64,000 nucleotides of DNA, taken from assembly GCA_008360955.1 (NCBI GenBank), contig LUCM01004957.1:40787-104786 (forward strand), read 5' to 3'. Below, one piece after another: positions 60,709 through 64,000 of this stretch (position 1 is the first letter of the stretch; the number at the start of each line of letters is the position of its first letter). The notes beneath the pieces are model-generated. The model searched no databases. It was not told the DNA's origin and worked only from the letters and a program-made list of their open reading frames with translations. Position numbers and translations under genes: made by a program. This DNA comes from Fasciolopsis buskii. Taxonomy: Eukaryota; Platyhelminthes; Trematoda; Plagiorchiida; Fasciolidae.

Positions 60709-61301
60709 GTAAGCAACGAAAATTGTTGAATTTGATCATTTTAAAGCAGCGATCAACTATGAACTGAGTGGCATTTTGAACATAATCTGATGTCTGGTTT
60801 TAAGCACTATTTCGGGCCGATTATCCGACAATTAAGCCAGCGTTGGCTGAGGTCACAAATGTACTAGATTTCACGGAGGTCGCTTACCTCATTCTACTTT
60901 CTCGTTCCTCTAAAAGTGTCCGTTAGATGATGCCATCTAATGCAATCCCGGTCCAGTTATATTATTCTGACTACTTTGGGTCCCTTCACCTATAGATGCA
61001 CTTCTGCGCGTCAGAACCCTTGAACGTTATTATTGGCCACTTACTAAATCAGCCAAGGTCGATTATAGTTCTCACTCGAACAGATTTGACTTCCGTCTGT
61101 TTTCATAAATCTTTTGTATTAACCAGCTGAAAGAACCTTATAGTTTCCGGTCGATTTTTCACATTGTTTACTGTCCTAGGGTGAGTAGCCTTCACCAGTA
61201 TTTCTTTTTGTAAATACCAGTAGGTTATGAACTCTGTTTTATTGAGGTTGCTTCAAAAAGCAAGCAGCAAAATGCGTAATAAATCCTTTCGTTGTTTGCA
61301 G
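60709..61301 (+). other. EPS8 intron
   Basis: 593-base phase 2 intron, nothing recognised inside. Confidence 0.55.
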
Positions 61302-61383
61302 AAAGCTTGCATCACGAATTGGTAACAACAGTGGAAGGTACACGGAAACTTATCAAGGGAAAACACACTCCAGATGGGCAAAG
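61302..61383 (+). CDS. EPS8: EPS8 homologue, linker exon
   Basis: Acceptor TTCGTTGTTTGCAG, donor GTGCGT. Phase 2 in, phase 0 out: KLASRIGNNSGRYTETYQGK, THSRWAK. Translation could continue past the donor for more codons (VREAQPTYPSY), so a longer exon ending near 61469 is an alternative. It is expected to lie just before the SH3 domain. Confidence 0.58.
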
Positions 61384-63699
61384 GTGCGTGAGGCTCAACC
61401 GACATACCCCAGTTATACATGCTTGTGTGATGATTCACGTAAATCTTCTGTGCGAATCCCAATATTGTGGGTAAAGGTGCATAAAGCACTCAGTTGGTTC
61501 AGAAAACTCACGAACATCGCGCTGTCAGTGTTCTTCAATTTGAACGTTATATTAGGAAAAACAGCATACTCAGTGGTAGGTGTAAATGAGTTGATTCTCA
61601 TAACGGACCACGTAAAACACTAAGAGGCTTTGTATTTCGTAACGTAATAGCTAGGTATTCATATCTTTATTACGTCGTGCTCCTAGCATGGTACTTAACG
61701 GCAGCCGTTCATGTCAATTATATAGGCACTGACTTTGTTACGAGCAGCTTTATGGTGCCATAGCTTACCTCAGTGTGACCAGAAAATGATTGATGTCGAG
61801 TTGAAAATGTGTCCGTTTTCATTCAATAGACATTTATTAAATGGCGACCTTAATTAGCAAGAAATCAACTATACATCGGGAAATGGGGATGGGAATAGGG
61901 TTAAAAAATGAACAGGCTTGTTTTCCGTGATTTATGATTATGCCGTTAGGACATCAAGACGGGGAAATAAAGCAAAACGATGGATTGGATTGGATGGATC
62001 AGAGCGTAAAAGATGCATAGGTGCGATGTAAATATATTTTAGAACTAAATCATGGGTGGGGTTCGTTTAGTTTGTTTCTCTTGACTGGGGATGGGAGGTG
62101 TGCCCAAATGATGCCTTGTTTTTCGAACGAATCGTTTGTGGACTCACAACGGAGGGTCAACTGCTCTACCGGTTACATCATCCGCAGTCGAAAAGACCTG
62201 GCTATCAAACAGCCATGAGTACCTAACTGGAATTTTGTAGACGGGACAGAACTCTTCGGTGCTATTCTCTGGCTGGTTTAACTGGACAAATTTTGAACAA
62301 ACAATAATGGTAACAGATTTGATTGTCCTAGGTGGTTTTCCAAGGCGGATGAGGCTAACTAATGTGATCGGACATTTGCCTGGTTTTGCTTTCCACGGAT
62401 GGGAGTAAATGCACAGAACGAACTTGTAGAGTTTGCCATCGTTCTTTTTAACCATAAACCTAACAATAGTTTGGATGTGAAAAGAACGTGGAACCTTAGC
62501 ATAGGGGCTGTTGTCATCTGGACCTTTTGGACGGTGCTGTTTGGTATCTTCTGTGATGTCCCATCTTAACGGATAATATTTGCAGATAGATTTCTCACGG
62601 ACTTCAATATGCTGACTTCTTTATGGATTACGTGAAGTTGTCCTGCCGTTGAAGCCTTTGGACTAAGCACGTGCCAAGAAAACGTTTCACAGAAATTATA
62701 ATCCTTCTTTTAAAGTTTCAACCGCTCAAACACTTCGGGCTCTATTAATCAAAGAAGGAATCAGGTTTCTTTTCACTTCAATTTGGACCAGGTTTGTGAA
62801 GCTCAATTACGCACAATTCCATGTGATCGTCACGTGCACTGACAGCTGAGTGATTTATTAATTCGTCGAATTAGTGACACATTCAGAAAGTTTACTTTCA
62901 TTTCTTGTGCAAACAGAGCTTTTTGAGGCAATCATTCACTAATAACGTCACACCTACATTCTCATCTGCGACGCAAAAATTATCGTCAGCTTTTTTGCGT
63001 TATTTTCTCCTCTGTATACAAGCATCAGGTGCCAATTGGGGAGAACAATGACGGAATTTCGGACAACAAATTCAGTCACAGCCACAGTCAAAGTCATTAT
63101 TGGCTCAAGAAATGACAAGACGGGGGAATTAAGAATTCTACTTACTGAATTGAAACGAAGGGTCTGATGGTGACGTCTATTTATTTACGGTGGTCAGATT
63201 TGTGATGCGGAAAGCCTCGGAAGAATCTAACTGTCCTCCAGTCTTCTGATGCTTTATCACTTATTTTTGGTTGACAGTAGTCCAATAAATGGCGGGAACT
63301 GGAACTGGGGAAATCTGAAAATGATCAGCACCAGATATTTTTGAATGTGTTCTGAGATCCCAATGCGCAGCCGTCTCTCAGTTCTTCCGATGCGTTTGCG
63401 ATAGCAGATGCATTGAAAAAGGCAAACATAACAGGAAGCAGTTAAATAACCAAGCTGACACTGACTTAATAATGCGATAATTAATCTAATCTTGTATATA
63501 ATCACTAAGACATAGGCGTAGCAAGACCATGACAAAGTTTTCTTCACAAGGCGGTGTGCGACTTTGTCATTCCAATCAAATTTATTGAACAAATAAACGA
63601 GAACAGGTTTTCAGAATATTCTATTCCTATTTTACAATATCGGGAGGTTGGTAGACAATAGATTTTACATTTGATTGTCTCAACCTTCCTCACTCTAAG
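61384..63699 (+). other. EPS8 intron with PLE fragment
   Basis: 2.3 kb phase 0 intron. The right part contains the minus-strand GIY-YIG fragment; no SH3-coding exon was found here. Confidence 0.5.
63220..63470 (-). mobile_element. PLE GIY-YIG nuclease fragment
   Basis: Minus strand reads CLFQCICYRKRIGRTERRLR then IGISEHIQKYLV, like the 'CxCGxxYIGRTxRRLxxRIxEHxPK' motif of GIY-YIG nucleases from PLEs. YIG is altered to RIG and the downstream part is frameshifted. Inactive. Confidence 0.6.
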
Positions 63700-63805
63700 G
63701 AACAGTCTCCCACAACAAGCGAGAAATTTGGCGGTAAACTGGCAGTATACGTGCGTCATAAAAATAAGTCAGAAAATTCATCCACAACCTGCAGTCCTTC
63801 ATCTG
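63700..63805 (+). CDS. EPS8: EPS8 homologue, possible further linker exon
   Basis: Acceptor CCTTCCTCACTCTAAG, donor GTATAT. Phase 0 in (fits 61383), phase 1 out: EQSPTTSEKFGGKLAVYVRH, KNKSENSSTTCSPSS. Ser/Thr-rich linker. No alignment to a known EPS8 segment; support is phase, splice sites and composition. SH3 should follow right of the window. Confidence 0.45.
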
Positions 63806-64000
63806 GTATATGAGAATCAACGCCTGCAAAACCTAGTAACAGATAAGGGTGTTATATCACGCTGAAATAACTAGCAACAATCCCCAAACAGCTAGTTCAG
63901 CTGAGTTAATTTTGAGCGGAGCCTTGATACCCTACGAGTAGTGTCATGTGACATCTATCCCTCCGATATTTATATTGACTGATGTTCGTGACTAATCTTT
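63806..64000 (+). other. EPS8 intron, runs off the right edge
   Basis: Phase 1 intron start; nothing recognised before the window ends. Confidence 0.4.

Overview
The window is nuclear DNA of a eukaryote, most likely a parasitic flatworm (digenean trematode). It has one multi-exon gene with kilobase introns and GT..AG junctions. It also has a tRNA-headed SINE carrying a hammerhead ribozyme, an organisation known from the Schistosoma Sm-alpha family. Several decayed Penelope-like elements (PLEs), LINE remnants and AT/GATA microsatellites fill most of the rest. No bacterial-style operons, rRNA or functional tRNA genes were seen. The species cannot be named from the sequence alone.

The main gene lies on the plus strand from about 30.16 kb to beyond the right edge. 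Thirteen exons were read directly from splice junctions and reading-frame continuity (30157-63805, about 589 codons, every junction phase-compatible). They encode an EPS8-family protein: a PTB domain (30.6-36.8 kb), a linker (39.2 kb), the conserved LNHxFDD helix (46.1 kb), the EPS8 middle region (47.7-57.1 kb) and a basic/serine-rich linker. The SH3 domain and C-terminal actin-binding effector region expected of EPS8 are not visible and should lie to the right. A set of extra coding segments at 46.8-47.3 kb may give a truncated isoform.

Other coding candidates are: three minus-strand exons of an unidentified gene (25.37-27.70 kb) just upstream of EPS8; a minus-strand open exon with weak I-BAR-like features (44.1-44.4 kb) inside an EPS8 intron; and two adjacent plus-strand ORFs of unknown identity (55.6-56.2 kb) inside another intron.

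Left part (0-30 kb): a PLE fragment cut by the left edge (1-1430, minus), a ribozyme SINE (5.25-5.54 kb), a foldback element with arms of about 215-235 bp (7.50-8.32 kb), a GATA-type microsatellite field (8.5-9.05 kb), a second PLE with its terminal ribozyme-like motif (12.7-13.85 kb), a decayed SINE (21.0-21.5 kb), a LINE 3' end (22.0-23.1 kb), a solo PLE terminus (23.43-23.53 kb) and another SINE (26.76-27.07 kb). Right part: a SINE with an inverted partial copy (35.43-35.96 kb), a LINE scrap (43 kb) and PLE/RT scraps (50.3 and 63.3 kb).

The most interesting feature is the coexistence of two hammerhead-ribozyme families with very short palindromic stem III: one in the pol III SINE, one at PLE ends. 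The two families may be independent self-cleaving RNA systems at different stages of decay.
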